A program made the position numbers and the translations under genes. Of a DNA stretch of 64,000 bases, positions 18,452 through 28,264 are shown one piece after another. Every line of letters starts with the position of its first letter. Positions within the stretch are counted from its first letter, which is position 1. The DNA comes from CAYXDO01 sp964463485. Its GTDB lineage: Bacteria > Myxococcota > Kuafuiibacteriia > Kuafuiibacteriales > Kuafuiibacteriaceae. The notes beneath the pieces are model-generated. The model was not told the origin of the DNA, did not search any database, and saw only the letters and a list, made by a program, of their open reading frames with translations. The stretch spans positions 1-64,000 of the forward strand of contig CAYXDO010000009.1 of NCBI GenBank assembly GCA_964463485.1, in the 5' to 3' direction.

Positions 18452-18943
18452 TCAGCGCGTCTTCATCGGATACGGCTCTGGATTCTGAGCCTTGTGCGGG
18501 TGCTCCGCGCCTGGATACACCTTCAGCTTTTTCATCATGCGGTTGCACAGCGCGCCAGCGTTGATCATGTTGTGCACCGCGCTCTTCAGCACCGTCTCCG
18601 GTGACATCTGCATGAGCTCCTCGGCGGACCGGACCTTCAAATGGCCGTACCAACCCGAGTGCTTGTAATACTTTTTCTTTTGGAGCTTCGCGTTGCCGCG
18701 GAACTCGAGGCCGCTTGCGTTGATCACCACGACGAAATCACCCACGTCATCATGGCGCGTGAACGTCGGCTTGTGCTTGCCGCGCAAGACATCGGCGATC
18801 TGAGTGGCGAGCCTTCCGACGCTCTGACCTTTGGCGTCGACCAGGTACCACTTTCGCTCGTGGTTCTTGCGGCTGAAATACTTCGTGGGACCGGGGACGT
18901 TGACGATGGACTCCATCGCGCCCGGCTTCTTCTCGGTGCTCAT
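18452..18943 (-). CDS. rplM: 50S ribosomal protein L13
   Basis: L13 is an early-assembly protein of the large subunit. The 163-residue form has a short N-terminal extension ([18 protein letters not shown]) before the conserved core [17 protein letters not shown] and the [24 protein letters not shown] segment. A second in-frame ATG at 18916 would remove nine residues. It is followed by rpsI and preceded by plsC with an 18-bp gap. Confidence 0.96.
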   Translation of the reverse strand: MSTEKKPGAMESIVNVPGPTKYFSRKNHERKWYLVDAKGQSVGRLATQIADVLRGKHKPTFTRHDDVGDFVVVINASGLEFRGNAKLQKKKYYKHSGWYGHLKVRSAEELMQMSPETVLKSAVHNMINAGALCNRMMKKLKVYPGAEHPHKAQNPEPYPMKTR

Positions 18944-18961
18944 GGTGACAGGGGGCGGTTT

Positions 18962-19699
18962 CTAGGCATCACCGTCCCGCCTGTCAAGCGGAACCGGTGC
19001 GGCGAGCAGGCTTCGCAGCGCGTTCTCCACACGTCGAGCCACCTCTTCCCGCGCCGCTTCATCGTCTCCGAGGTCGGAGATGTCGATCGGACGGCCCATT
19101 CTCAACGTGACCAAGCTTGGGCGAATACGCCAATCTCCCACCGGGAGCACGCGTCCGGTCCCGATCACTGCCACGGGCAGAATCGGAGCCTTGGTGCCGA
19201 CCGCGAGGTGAAATGGCCCTTTCTTGAGCTCCCCGAGCTGGCCCTCAGGCGTGCGCGTGCCCTCGGGAAACATCAGCACCGAGGTCCCCGATCGCAGCGT
19301 CTTGGCGGCGCGATCGATGGAAGCCATCGCCTTTTTGCGATTTCGACGGTCGATCACGATCGCGGCTCCGGCCACCAGCGCCCAGCCGAAGATCGGGATG
19401 TACGTGAGCTCTTTCTTCGCCACGAATCGCACCGGCATCGGCAGCGTGGCGTAGAGCGCAGGGGTGTCGAAGTGACTCGTGTGGGTCGACATCACGAGGT
19501 AAGCGCGCGCCGGATCGATGTGCTCGAGGCCTTCGACGCTGAGCTTCATGTCCGCGATCGAGATCGATCCGCGACCCCAGGCCCGGGCGACCGAAAAAAA
19601 GCGTCTTGGTGCCGCCGCGATCGAGAACATCGCCATGACGGAGCAGCCCGCCGTGTAGGCCGCGAAGGCGAGCCCGCGCGCTGCGTACTTCAAGATCAT
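18962..19699 (-). CDS. plsC: 1-acyl-sn-glycerol-3-phosphate acyltransferase
   Basis: PlsC transfers an acyl chain to lysophosphatidate to make phosphatidate at the inner membrane. The 245-residue protein has the HX4D motif (STHTSHFDTPAL), the FPEGTRTPEG substrate motif and an N-terminal hydrophobic segment. It starts with an ATG that overlaps the truA stop (ATGA). Its placement between truA and rplM separates the often adjacent truA-rplM-rpsI. It supplies the substrate for CdsA, encoded at 25.1 kb. Confidence 0.93.
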   Translation of the reverse strand: MILKYAARGLAFAAYTAGCSVMAMFSIAAAPRRFFSVARAWGRGSISIADMKLSVEGLEHIDPARAYLVMSTHTSHFDTPALYATLPMPVRFVAKKELTYIPIFGWALVAGAAIVIDRRNRKKAMASIDRAAKTLRSGTSVLMFPEGTRTPEGQLGELKKGPFHLAVGTKAPILPVAVIGTGRVLPVGDWRIRPSLVTLRMGRPIDISDLGDDEAAREEVARRVENALRSLLAAPVPLDRRDGDA

Positions 19700-20505
19700 T
19701 CGGCCTCGACGAGCTCCACGCTCCCGCGGTTTGGGCGCGGCGGCAGTCGATCGTCATAAATCACCTCGAGCAACGAGAGCCCTTCGGGCGGAGCCGTCAT
19801 GCCTGCCAGCGCTCGATTTTTCGAGGCGAGGATCTCGGCCACGTTCGACGCGGCTTTTCGGGCCACGCCGACGTCTTTGAGTGTCCCTGCAAAGACCCGG
19901 ACCATGTGTCGGCAAAACGCGTTGCCGACGACGTCGAGCCAAACCTCGTCCTCCACGCGCGACACGTCGACTCGATACATCGTACGGATCGCGTGGGCCG
20001 CGGAGCAATCGGCGGCGCGAAAGGCCTCGAAGTCATGGGAGCCGACAAGCTGCTTTGCGGCTGCGTCCATCGCTTCGTCGTCGAGCCTGCGCTTTTGCCA
20101 CCACACGAAGTGGCGGCGCAGCGGCGACCGCGCGGTCGCGTCGAGGAATCGGTAGCGGTAATGTTTGCCACGGGCCATATGTCGCGGCTCGAAGCCGGGA
20201 TCCGCTAGCGCGCAGTCTTTCACCGCCACACTGTCGGGCAGGAACCCATTGAGCCCCTTGAGAACGCCGTCGATGGGAATGGAGTCGCGAGCGGTCTCGA
20301 AGGCCACGACCTGGCCCTTCGCGTGAACACCCGCGTCCGTGCGGCTTGCGGCCCGAACGAAGACGACCTCACCGGTGAGGCGCTCGATGGCACGTCGAAG
20401 CGTGAGGTGAACGGAGGGCCGATCCTCGAGCTCCCCACGACCTTGGGCGTGCCATCCGGAATGGCGCGTGCCGTCGTATTCGAGCACGAGCCGAAGCGTG
20501 CGCAT
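19696..20505 (-). CDS. truA: tRNA pseudouridine synthase A
   Basis: TruA makes pseudouridine at positions 38-40 of the tRNA anticodon arm. The 269-residue protein has the active-site motif AASRTDAGVHAKGQVVAF (catalytic Asp in RTDAG), the RHMARGKHYRYRF segment and the C-terminal FCRHMVRVFAGTLKDVG. It begins four bases after the preceding gene and ends in a 4-nt overlap with plsC, so it is within an operon. Confidence 0.96.
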   Translation of the reverse strand: MRTLRLVLEYDGTRHSGWHAQGRGELEDRPSVHLTLRRAIERLTGEVVFVRAASRTDAGVHAKGQVVAFETARDSIPIDGVLKGLNGFLPDSVAVKDCALADPGFEPRHMARGKHYRYRFLDATARSPLRRHFVWWQKRRLDDEAMDAAAKQLVGSHDFEAFRAADCSAAHAIRTMYRVDVSRVEDEVWLDVVGNAFCRHMVRVFAGTLKDVGVARKAASNVAEILASKNRALAGMTAPPEGLSLLEVIYDDRLPPRPNRGSVELVEAE

Positions 20506-20508
20506 CGA

Positions 20509-22374
20509 TCAGAACTCGAAGTACATTCCGAGATTCCAGGTTTGATCGGACAGGACGATGCCGTCGCTGGCGAAGCCGTCGACCTTGGAGGCGAGCACCT
20601 CGCCGAACAGCGCGGTGCTTCGAATCCCGGTAGATTCGTAGAGGCTTCGAGCCGCGGCGGGCTCGAACACGTTGAGGACGAACGCCACGCCTACTCTCCC
20701 AACGAGCCCGAGCTTGCCTCCGCGACCGACCGCGTCACCGCTTCGCGCGATGTCGCCGGTGCCGGTCGTGACCCACCAGAAGTGATAGGCCAACCCGCCG
20801 CGAGCGTAAGGAACGAAGGGGATACTGAGCTCCTCGACGAGCCAATCGAAGCGATAGAAGGCCTCGAGCGTGAGCGGCAGGATGTTCATGACGGTGGTGT
20901 CGTGGGAGTTCGCGCCGCTGTCGCCGTAGACCCCGCGGCCCACGAACTGCATGAACCCGAAGGTCCCGCCGACGCCGGCAGACCCGATCCCGCGATACAG
21001 GAGCAAGTCGACGCCGAGTGTGTACAACGGGTTCGGGGTGTGGCCGAACACGTCTGAGAATGCGGTCGCGCCGGTGACCGTCGACCCGTCATGCCCGATC
21101 TCCGGCAAGTACGGGCCTCCTCGAAGCTCGAAGCCCACGCTGATCTCCTCGCGAGAACCCGGGAGCGACGCGTTTGCAGGCGCTGACATGAGCAAGAGCA
21201 CTCCGGTCACTGCGCCGAACAGGCGCGCCCGCCGAAGGAGAACATAGACCAGCGCCAGAAACGGCAGGACCATCGACGCGAGCGCGAAGAGCGCCAAGGG
21301 AACGAGCGCGGTGCGAACGACGAACCGAAGGATGGGATGGGCGCGCACGGCGTCGGCGATGGGCGGAGAGACCGAGTAATACAGACGAACGACGGCGCGA
21401 CCGATCGGTCCGGTCTCGAGCACGACATCGCGATAGGTCCGCAAGATCCTCACGAGCGGGTGGGAGTACGATCCGTAGGCCGCGGTCGCGATGAAACAGA
21501 AGCCGCCATCGTCGGTGCCTCCGCGCTGGCGATACAGCTCGTAAAAGTCGGAGACTTCCTGCGGACGCCCTACGGCCGCAGCGCTCGGAATGCCGAGGTT
21601 GCCGAAGGCGTCGATGCTTCGAATCGCGACGCCTACGTAAGCTCCGTTCACGAGGGCCTCGCCCTCGACCGATCCGTGCGTCGCGGTCTTCGAAACCGTG
21701 CCCGCGGACTCCGTGAACGTATTGGAGTCGAGCGTGCTCGCGTCGGGCACGGACGACGTCGTCGCGAGCACGCGATACAGGAGCTCGTAGGAGTCGACGT
21801 CGGTCTCGTCGGAAGGCTCGTTCCACGAAACCTCCAAACGGTTCTCGCCGGGCACGACGCCGGAGATCGTGGGCGCTGGAGGACGCTTGGTGTCGTAGTC
21901 GAAGCTCCAAGATGCGCTCGCGGAGCTCCCCGACTCGAACGGGCTCGCCGCTCGATACACGCGCAAGACGATCTTGCGGGTCGCTTTGTTGGCGCCTCCG
22001 GTCGACGGAAGGTGGGTCTTCGGGACGATCTGCGTCGGACGAATCGAGATCGTTACCTTCTTGCCGCTCTCGATGCTGCCTTGGTTTTCGTTGCCCGTAA
22101 CCGTGTCGTCGAGCTCCACGCGAGCGGCGCTGGAGGTCTCGGTGGAAGGCGTGTCGTAGGTGAGCTCGTAGTCGTAGGTCTCGTTCGAAAACACCGACGC
22201 GGCCCACTCGAGCTGGATCGGTGCGTCCGCGTCGACCTCTTCGATCCCGAAGCGCGAGAGCTCCTCGGTCACCGGCGTGATCTTGAGTGTCGGCGCCTGC
22301 GCGCGTGCGCTCGAGGAGAGCGCGAACAACGCGAAGGCGACCCAAGCACCCGGGCGCTTCCGGAGCATCGTCAT
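20509..22374 (-). CDS. Composite envelope protein: CFI-box region plus C-terminal outer-membrane beta-barrel
   Basis: A 621-residue exported protein. A signal peptide (LFALSSSARAQAP, cleavage near residue 26) is followed by beta-rich, fibronectin-like segments (about 30-275), then the CFI-box CFIATAAYGS at 293-302 with a following hydrophobic tail to about 383. Right after it comes a second signal-peptide-like stretch (LFGAVTGVLLLMSAPANAS) and a region (410-621) with alternating beta strands that ends GMYFEF, a typical beta-barrel C-terminus. The two halves look like two adjacent envelope genes joined into one; related pairs are annotated in Myxococcus as MXAN_2561/2562 families (from memory, not checked). 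It is the first gene of the truA-plsC-rplM-rpsI run. Function unknown. Confidence 0.75.
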   Translation of the reverse strand: MTMLRKRPGAWVAFALFALSSSARAQAPTLKITPVTEELSRFGIEEVDADAPIQLEWAASVFSNETYDYELTYDTPSTETSSAARVELDDTVTGNENQGSIESGKKVTISIRPTQIVPKTHLPSTGGANKATRKIVLRVYRAASPFESGSSASASWSFDYDTKRPPAPTISGVVPGENRLEVSWNEPSDETDVDSYELLYRVLATTSSVPDASTLDSNTFTESAGTVSKTATHGSVEGEALVNGAYVGVAIRSIDAFGNLGIPSAAAVGRPQEVSDFYELYRQRGGTDDGGFCFIATAAYGSYSHPLVRILRTYRDVVLETGPIGRAVVRLYYSVSPPIADAVRAHPILRFVVRTALVPLALFALASMVLPFLALVYVLLRRARLFGAVTGVLLLMSAPANASLPGSREEISVGFELRGGPYLPEIGHDGSTVTGATAFSDVFGHTPNPLYTLGVDLLLYRGIGSAGVGGTFGFMQFVGRGVYGDSGANSHDTTVMNILPLTLEAFYRFDWLVEELSIPFVPYARGGLAYHFWWVTTGTGDIARSGDAVGRGGKLGLVGRVGVAFVLNVFEPAAARSLYESTGIRSTALFGEVLASKVDGFASDGIVLSDQTWNLGMYFEF

Positions 22375-22436
22375 GACTGCCCCGCTCTACCGCGTCGGCG
22401 AGGGAGCCGTCTACTTGGAGAAGCGTGCCGCCGAGC

Positions 22437-22658
22437 TCACAGACCGTAGTTGCTCTCGAGGAAGGCGATCCGGTCCTTCTTCGCGAGCTTCATCTTCTGA
22501 AGGTTCTTCTTCTCGAGCTCCTCGGCGGGGCTGAGGTACACGCGGCCGTTCAGGTCGCCCAGCCTTTGCTTCAGCTCCGAGTGCTCGGCGCGCAGCCTGT
22601 GGGCCTCATCGCGCAACTGAGTGATCGAGGTGTCGGTCGAGCCCGTGATCGCCTGCAT
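22437..22658 (-). CDS. YdcH-like DUF465 small protein
   Basis: A 73-residue alpha-helical protein with the DUF465 pattern: an HRLRAEHSELKQRL helix, a short turn (YLSPAEELEKKNL) and a C-terminal KMKLAKKDRIAFL helix, giving the antiparallel hairpin typical of the family. The family function is unknown. It is the last gene of the run that begins at pyrH, about 50 bp after tsaB. Confidence 0.85.
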   Translation of the reverse strand: MQAITGSTDTSITQLRDEAHRLRAEHSELKQRLGDLNGRVYLSPAEELEKKNLQKMKLAKKDRIAFLESNYGL

Positions 22659-22711
22659 AGTGGGGTCAGCGAGGAGGCATCATACTCCCCGACCCGAGGG
22701 GACCACAACCG

Positions 22712-23377
22712 TCAGACGCGATCGAACTTGGGCCGCGTGAGGTATCTCGGCTCGAGGTCGTCTGCAGAGAGCCCCTGTCCAAGTAGCAACTGCGGCCAAC
22801 CGATCTCCCCCACCATTCCCGCGGAGGGCGTCCACAGGCCTCTCGGACATACGGTCCAGCCGCTCGGCCGCGCCTTGACCAAATCGACGCCTGTGCCGAA
22901 CACGAGCGCGTCCCCGAGGTCCGGCGCGAACCCAGCGGCGTACGCACCTTCGGGCACACGCTCGTCCGCGCAGAGCGTCCCGTCGCCTCGGCCAAACGCC
23001 GCCGCGTACACCTCGCCGCCTCGCGCATCTACTAGCGCCAGTAAGGTTCGGGAGTCAGGATGGGCCCGGGCCGCGCCTTCTGCCATGGCCCGCAGCGTCG
23101 ACACGCCGACGACGGGTACCGGGAACGCGAGGCAAAAACCTTTGACGAACGACAACCCGAGACGGAGCCCCGTGAAAGATCCCGGCCCGATCGAAAGCGC
23201 AACTCCGGCAACCGCGGCAGGACCTCCTCGCGCAGAGATCAGCGCGCGGACGTCCGCCGCGAGCGCTCGCTCGCGGGCCCCAATTCCCAACGTGAGCTCG
23301 CTGATCGCTCCGTCGGGATCGCGAACGGCTACGGATCCAGGGATCGAAGCCGTTTCGATCGCCAGCAGCACGCTCAC
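22712..23377 (-). CDS. tsaB: tRNA threonylcarbamoyladenosine protein TsaB
   Basis: TsaB scaffolds TsaD and TsaE in the synthesis of t6A37 on ANN-decoding tRNAs. I take the GTG at 23377 (VSVLLAIETASIPGSVAV), since the conserved fold begins there and this codon overlaps the rseP stop as GTGA; the open frame upstream lies inside rseP. The 221-residue protein shows GIGARERALAADVRALI and the VALSIGPGSFTGLRLGLSF motif typical of the family. TsaD and TsaE are not in the window. Confidence 0.93.
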   Translation of the reverse strand: MSVLLAIETASIPGSVAVRDPDGAISELTLGIGARERALAADVRALISARGGPAAVAGVALSIGPGSFTGLRLGLSFVKGFCLAFPVPVVGVSTLRAMAEGAARAHPDSRTLLALVDARGGEVYAAAFGRGDGTLCADERVPEGAYAAGFAPDLGDALVFGTGVDLVKARPSGWTVCPRGLWTPSAGMVGEIGWPQLLLGQGLSADDLEPRYLTRPKFDRV

Positions 23378-25071
23378 TCGAGCGCGCTCTGCAACCGAGT
23401 GACGTCGTTGACGAAGACCAAGATGATCAACATCGCGATCACGGCGAGACCCACGAGCGTCGCGAGCTCTCGAGTACGCGGAGACACCGGCCTTCGTTTG
23501 ATCGCCTCGATCAAACAGAACAACAGGTGACCACCGTCGAAGATGGGAATGGGCAGCAAGTTCACGACGCCGAGGTTTACGGAGATCAGCGCGAGCCACT
23601 GCAGGTAGGTCAAGATCCCCATCTCCGCGGCCTGCGCCGCCACTTGGAACAGCATCAGCGGACCGCCGACGTTCTTGGCGGAGATTTGCAGCGACAGCAG
23701 CCGATACACGGACTCCACGATCGACACGATCACCGCCCCGGTTTGCCGAACCGCCTCGCCCATGGCCTCGCCGATCGAAAGCTCGACGATCTCGGTGCGA
23801 ACGCGCCCGCCAGCCTGCCAAAAAATCGAACGCTGCGAGCGCGGGACCTCTCCCAGACCGAGGCCGGAGTCATAGTAGGCCTGAGACTTGCCGGTGACCT
23901 GGTTCTCGACGTCGACCTTCTTGGCTTCGATCGTCAGCGCGAAGTCCCGACCGTCGCGCCTCACGAGAACCTTCACCGGCTCGGCCTTGGCCTCGGAGAG
24001 CGCCATCAACACGGAGTAAGACATCGTCATGGCACGCCCATCGACGGCGAGCACGCGATCGCCGGCGCGCAGTCCCGCGCGAAACGCCGCTCCCTCAGGC
24101 TCGAGCGCCCGCACGAAGGTGTCCGAAGGCGCCAGGCCCAACGACTCGAGGCCCGTCGCGTCACCCGGAATCGTGATCTCGAGATCCACGGGCTCCTCGC
24201 TCTGCGCGAGCAGCAGCCCGCCCGATCGCGTCGGATGCGGACGAACGAGCGACACGCGGACGGTCTGGCCACGATGGCGGCGGATCTCGGAAGCGAGCGT
24301 CCCCAGATCAGCGGGACGCTGGTCGGCCAACTTCAGAATCTGGTCGCCCGTTCTGAACCCGAGCTCGCGACCCTTTGGTTGATCGACGCCCACGCGCGTT
24401 CCGAGACGAGGCGGTGCGATGCCGATTTTTCCGCGAGTCTCGACACCTCCAAAGATGTCTTCCTCTTGAACGGCCCGCGGCTGGACTTCGAGCGTTCGCT
24501 TCTCACCGTCGCGATCGACGACGAACTTCGTCACTTCCCCCGCCCGCGAGCTCACGAGCGTCACCAGGCGATCGAAGTCCCAGACGCGGTTGCCGTCGAC
24601 GGCGACGATGCGATCGCCTGGTTCGAAGCCCGCGGCCTCCGCCGGAGCTCCTGCTTCGATCTGCCCCACGACCGGTGAGACCACCGTGGGCCCCAACAGG
24701 TCGTAGGCGAAGAAGCAGATCACCGGGAACACGAGGTTGAAAATCGGCCCCGCGAGGGCCACGAGCGCCCGCTGATGGACGGGCACGGAATCGAACGAGC
24801 GGTGACGTTCGTGCGGCGACACCTCCTCGCCGGGCTGATCACCCAGCATCTTCACGAAGCCGCCGATCGGCAGCCACGCGACCTGATAGATCGTCTCGCC
24901 CTTGGTGAACTTGAAGAGCGGCTGACCAAACCCGAGCGAAAACTTGAGCACCTTGATGCCGAAGAATTTTGCCGCCACGAAATGGCCGAGCTCGTGAACG
25001 AAGATCAGCGTACCGATGAAGAGGACGAACGCAGCGACGGCGGCTGGACTGAGGCTGAAGGTGCCGCCCAT
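23374..25071 (-). CDS. rseP: Site-2 zinc metalloprotease RseP
   Basis: RseP cleaves membrane-embedded anti-sigma factors and clears signal peptides. The N-terminal helix has HELGH (zinc site) in TLIFVHELGHFVAAKFFG, and the C-terminal LPIPIFDGGHLLF motif gives the third zinc ligand. Two or three PDZ domains lie between (about 130-200, 230-320 and 325-400). At 565 residues it is longer than the ~450 of E. coli RseP, because of the extra PDZ region. It follows cdsA in the conserved order, but dxr, which is often between them, is missing. Confidence 0.94.
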   Translation of the reverse strand: MGGTFSLSPAAVAAFVLFIGTLIFVHELGHFVAAKFFGIKVLKFSLGFGQPLFKFTKGETIYQVAWLPIGGFVKMLGDQPGEEVSPHERHRSFDSVPVHQRALVALAGPIFNLVFPVICFFAYDLLGPTVVSPVVGQIEAGAPAEAAGFEPGDRIVAVDGNRVWDFDRLVTLVSSRAGEVTKFVVDRDGEKRTLEVQPRAVQEEDIFGGVETRGKIGIAPPRLGTRVGVDQPKGRELGFRTGDQILKLADQRPADLGTLASEIRRHRGQTVRVSLVRPHPTRSGGLLLAQSEEPVDLEITIPGDATGLESLGLAPSDTFVRALEPEGAAFRAGLRAGDRVLAVDGRAMTMSYSVLMALSEAKAEPVKVLVRRDGRDFALTIEAKKVDVENQVTGKSQAYYDSGLGLGEVPRSQRSIFWQAGGRVRTEIVELSIGEAMGEAVRQTGAVIVSIVESVYRLLSLQISAKNVGGPLMLFQVAAQAAEMGILTYLQWLALISVNLGVVNLLPIPIFDGGHLLFCLIEAIKRRPVSPRTRELATLVGLAVIAMLIILVFVNDVTRLQSALE

Positions 25072-25119
25072 ATCCTTAGAACGTAGTCATCCGAGGTCCG
25101 CGCCGCAATGCGTTCTCGA

Positions 25120-25941
25120 TCAGATCAGGGAGCTCATCGGGGCGCCGAGGGCGAACCGCGCGAACCCGAAGAGCCACAAGCCAACGAAGAGTAGCGCATC
25201 CACGCGATCGAACAAACCGCCGTGACCCGGCATGATCTTCCCGGAGTCCTTCACCCCGACGGACCGCTTGAGGAGACTCTCGGCGAGATCACCCGTCTGT
25301 CCGAGGACCGCTCCGGGAATCGCGATCAGCAGCGTCTGGGGCACGGACAGGGTGACACCGCCCAGGAGCTGGACAATCGCGACCGAAAGTCCGGCGGCCA
25401 CGAGCACGCCTCCCACCGAGCCTTCCCAAGTCTTCTTGGGGCTCACCTTCTCGTAGAGCTTGTGTTTGCCGAGGAAGCGTCCCGCGAAGTACCCGCCCGT
25501 ATCGCTTCCGAACGAGATCGCGAACGACAAATACATCCACGTCGCTCCCCCCGGGAGGCCGCGTAGGAGCGCGAGCATCCCGAGCAGTCCACCGATCCAA
25601 ATCGCGAGCAGGACTGCCAGCCCGAGCCGACTCGCGACGGTCGCAAGCTCGCCCGTCCGGAAGAGGTGGAAGAGTACGAGCCCCACGAACCCAGCCGCGA
25701 AGAGCAAGAAGCCGTAGGGGCCGAACATCACACCGGAGACGACGCCAAAGAACAGCGCCATCCCGAAAGCGACCAGCGCGAGCTCGCCGACGCGGTCGCC
25801 GCCTTGAGTCATGGCCGCGGCTTCGATGAGCGCGACGAGCGAAGCGCAGCCCGCGAGGGCCACGAAGGCCACGCCGCCGAGCTCGATCAGCGCGATGACG
25901 ATGGGGAGCGCCACGAGCGCGCTGATGATCCGCGTGGCCAT
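25120..25941 (-). CDS. cdsA: Phosphatidate cytidylyltransferase
   Basis: CdsA makes CDP-diacylglycerol from CTP and phosphatidate in the inner membrane, the branch point of phospholipid synthesis. The 273-residue protein has about eight membrane helices and the C-terminal signature KDSGKIMPGHGGLFDRVDAL. It follows uppS by three bases, so both are translated from the same message. Its substrate comes from PlsC, encoded in this window at 19 kb. Confidence 0.95.
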   Translation of the reverse strand: MATRIISALVALPIVIALIELGGVAFVALAGCASLVALIEAAAMTQGGDRVGELALVAFGMALFFGVVSGVMFGPYGFLLFAAGFVGLVLFHLFRTGELATVASRLGLAVLLAIWIGGLLGMLALLRGLPGGATWMYLSFAISFGSDTGGYFAGRFLGKHKLYEKVSPKKTWEGSVGGVLVAAGLSVAIVQLLGGVTLSVPQTLLIAIPGAVLGQTGDLAESLLKRSVGVKDSGKIMPGHGGLFDRVDALLFVGLWLFGFARFALGAPMSSLI

Positions 25942-25944
25942 GGC

Positions 25945-26703
25945 TCAGGTGTCTGTGTCGTGGGCGAGCTGCGTGCCGGTCTTGCCGAAACGGCGCTGTC
26001 GTCTGCGATAAGTCTCGACCGCATCGAAGAGCGCGCGTCGTCCGAAGTCCGGCCATGGGACGTCGACGAACAGGAGCTCGGCATAAGCGAGCTGCCAAAG
26101 GAGGAAGTTGGAGATCCGAAGCTCGCCGCTCGTGCGGATCATCAGGTCGACGGCCGGCAGGCCGGCGGTATCGAGCTTCGAGTCGAAGTAGGCCTCGTCG
26201 ATCTTCGACGGATCGAGCCCGGCGACCACGTCGTGAGCCACGCGCCGAACCGCGGTGATGATCTCTTCTTTGCCACCGTAGGAGAGCGCGAGCGTCAGCA
26301 CCATGTCCTTGCCCGAGGAGGTCTCGTGGCGGACCGCCGCGAGCCGCTCTCGAACGAAATCGGGGAGCCGCTGGATCTCGCCGATGGCGTTCAGGCGGAT
26401 CCCGTTACGAAGCATCGTGGGCTTGTCGCGGTCGAGATAGTCGTAGAGGAGCGCCATGAGGCCGGCGACCTCCTCGGTCGGTCGTGCCCAGTTCTGCGCG
26501 CTGAACGCATAGAGCGTCAGCGCTTCGACACCGATCTCCCGTGCCGCGGTGACGACCTCGCGGACGGAATCGGAGCCCCTGCGGTGTCCCTCGAGGCGAA
26601 TGAGACCTTGGCCTTCGGCCCAGCGGCCGTTGCCGTCCATGATGATCGCGACGTGCCTTGGGACCGGTCCCGGTTCGAGGCGAGGCTCCTCCGACCGGCT
26701 CAA
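25945..26703 (-). CDS. uppS: Undecaprenyl diphosphate synthase
   Basis: UppS is a cis-prenyltransferase that makes the C55 carrier for peptidoglycan and O-antigen units. The 252-residue protein has HVAIIMDGNGRWAEGQG, LTLYAFSAQNW and the C-terminal PDFGRRAL. It starts with TTG at 26703, and that codon overlaps the frr stop as TTGA; an upstream alternative is not available. Confidence 0.95.
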   Translation of the reverse strand: MSRSEEPRLEPGPVPRHVAIIMDGNGRWAEGQGLIRLEGHRRGSDSVREVVTAAREIGVEALTLYAFSAQNWARPTEEVAGLMALLYDYLDRDKPTMLRNGIRLNAIGEIQRLPDFVRERLAAVRHETSSGKDMVLTLALSYGGKEEIITAVRRVAHDVVAGLDPSKIDEAYFDSKLDTAGLPAVDLMIRTSGELRISNFLLWQLAYAELLFVDVPWPDFGRRALFDAVETYRRRQRRFGKTGTQLAHDTDT

Positions 26704-27296
26704 ATCTCGAGGATCTCCTTCTCCTTCTTGGAGACGAGGTCGTCGACGTCCTTCACGAACTTGTCGGTGAGCTGCTGGATGCGCTCGAGCGCCTTTTTGG
26801 CGGCGTCCTCAGGGAGCGCTCCGTCCTTTTCGACGGCCTTGATCTTTTCGTTGGCCTCACGCCGCGCGCTGCGGACGGCGATCTTGCCTTCTTCCGCCTT
26901 GGACTTGGCGGTCTTGGTGAGGTCGCGTCGGCGTTCCTCGGTGAGCGGCGGAATCGGGAGGCGAATGATCTCGCCGTCGCTTTGGGGCTGTAGGCCGAGA
27001 TCCGAAGACGCGCGCAGCACCTTCTCGATCTCCTGCAGCTTCGACTTGTCGTATGGCTTGATCGTGATCAAGCGCGGATCAGGCACCGCGAGCGTCGCCA
27101 TCTGATTCAGCGGCGTCTTGGTGCCGTAGTAGTCGACGCGAATGGAATCGAGCACCGACAGGTTCGCACGTCCGGTTCGGATCCGCGCGAGGTGGCCGCG
27201 AACCGCATCGACGGCCTCCTGGCCCATGAGCTCGAGCTCTTCGATCACTTCCTTGTCGGGCGCCTCCGTCGAGGCGGCGGGCTTCTTGGTGGCCAT
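26700..27296 (-). CDS. frr: Ribosome recycling factor
   Basis: RRF splits the post-termination ribosome together with EF-G. The 198-residue sequence has the family features (VRTGRANLSVLDSIRVDYYG, PLNQMATLAVPDPR and the C-terminal three-helix bundle). About 13 residues of Ala/Lys-rich extension precede the first helix. A strong AAGGAGGAG site stands before the ATG at 27296. Confidence 0.96.
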   Translation of the reverse strand: MATKKPAASTEAPDKEVIEELELMGQEAVDAVRGHLARIRTGRANLSVLDSIRVDYYGTKTPLNQMATLAVPDPRLITIKPYDKSKLQEIEKVLRASSDLGLQPQSDGEIIRLPIPPLTEERRRDLTKTAKSKAEEGKIAVRSARREANEKIKAVEKDGALPEDAAKKALERIQQLTDKFVKDVDDLVSKKEKEILEI

Positions 27297-27317
27297 GTGT
27301 GTCTCCTCCTTGTGTTC

Positions 27318-28067
27318 CTACGGATCGGCGAAATGAGTCGGCGTGTCCGAAACGAGCGTCCCGACGGTCTCCCCCAGCACCAAGCGCGCGAGGCTCCCCT
27401 CTTGGCTCATCGCGAACACGATGATCGGCAGCGAGTTGTCCATGCAGAGCGAGATCGCGGTCGCGTCCATCACCTTGAGACCGCGATTGAGCGAGTCCAA
27501 ATAGCTCACCGATCGGAATCGCTTGGCGCGGGAGTTCTTGACCGGATCGTCGTCATACACGCCGTCGACTTTCGTCGCTTTGATGATCACCTGCGCGCCG
27601 ATCTCCATGGCGCGCAACGACGCGGCGGTGTCCGTCGTAAAGTATGGGTTGCCCGTTCCGGCAGCGAAGATCACCACCCGTCCCTTCTCGAGGTGCCGCA
27701 CGGCGCGCCGACGAATGTAGGGCTCCGCGAGCTGTTCCATCTTGATGGCGCTCTGCACCCGCGTCTCGAGGCCCCCTTGGCGCTCCAACGAGTCTTGCAG
27801 CGCGAGCGCGTTGATCACGGTGGCGAGCATTCCCATGTAGTCGGCGCCCGCGCGGTCCATGCCCTGAGTCGCCGCGGAGACGCCGCGGAAGATGTTGCCT
27901 CCGCCGATGACGAGGGCGATCTGGACGCCCATGGCGTGCACGCGCTGGACTTCCCGCGCGATGGCGGAGAGCACGGCTGGGCTGATCGTCTTGCCTTCGC
28001 CCTGCAGCGCTTCGCCCGAAAGCTTCAGCAGAATTCGATTGTAGCGAAGCTGGGTGGCTGGACCCAT
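27318..28067 (-). CDS. pyrH: UMP kinase
   Basis: UMP kinase phosphorylates UMP, here also linked to PyrF encoded at 8.3 kb. The hexameric amino-acid-kinase fold is shown by [24 protein letters not shown] and [14 protein letters not shown] take the ATG at 28067 (249 residues), because the family normally starts a few residues before [10 protein letters not shown]; a GTG at 28085 would add six. The rpsB-tsf genes that often precede it are absent. frr follows after 21 bp. Confidence 0.95.
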   Translation of the reverse strand: MGPATQLRYNRILLKLSGEALQGEGKTISPAVLSAIAREVQRVHAMGVQIALVIGGGNIFRGVSAATQGMDRAGADYMGMLATVINALALQDSLERQGGLETRVQSAIKMEQLAEPYIRRRAVRHLEKGRVVIFAAGTGNPYFTTDTAASLRAMEIGAQVIIKATKVDGVYDDDPVKNSRAKRFRSVSYLDSLNRGLKVMDATAISLCMDNSLPIIVFAMSQEGSLARLVLGETVGTLVSDTPTHFADP

Positions 28068-28264
28068 GTGCCGGACGTAGACCACAAGACCACGATCGCG
28101 GCAAGCGAGGAGACCGGCCTAGTGCCGCTCGCGCTCGTGGTCGGCAGGATCGAGCGCGCGCATGGAGCCGGATCGGGCGATCAGAGGGGCTTCCACGTCG
28201 GTCTCGCGATTGCCTCGCGGGCCCTTGGGCTCGGGCCCAGCCTGTGTGAGAATGCGAGGGTCTC

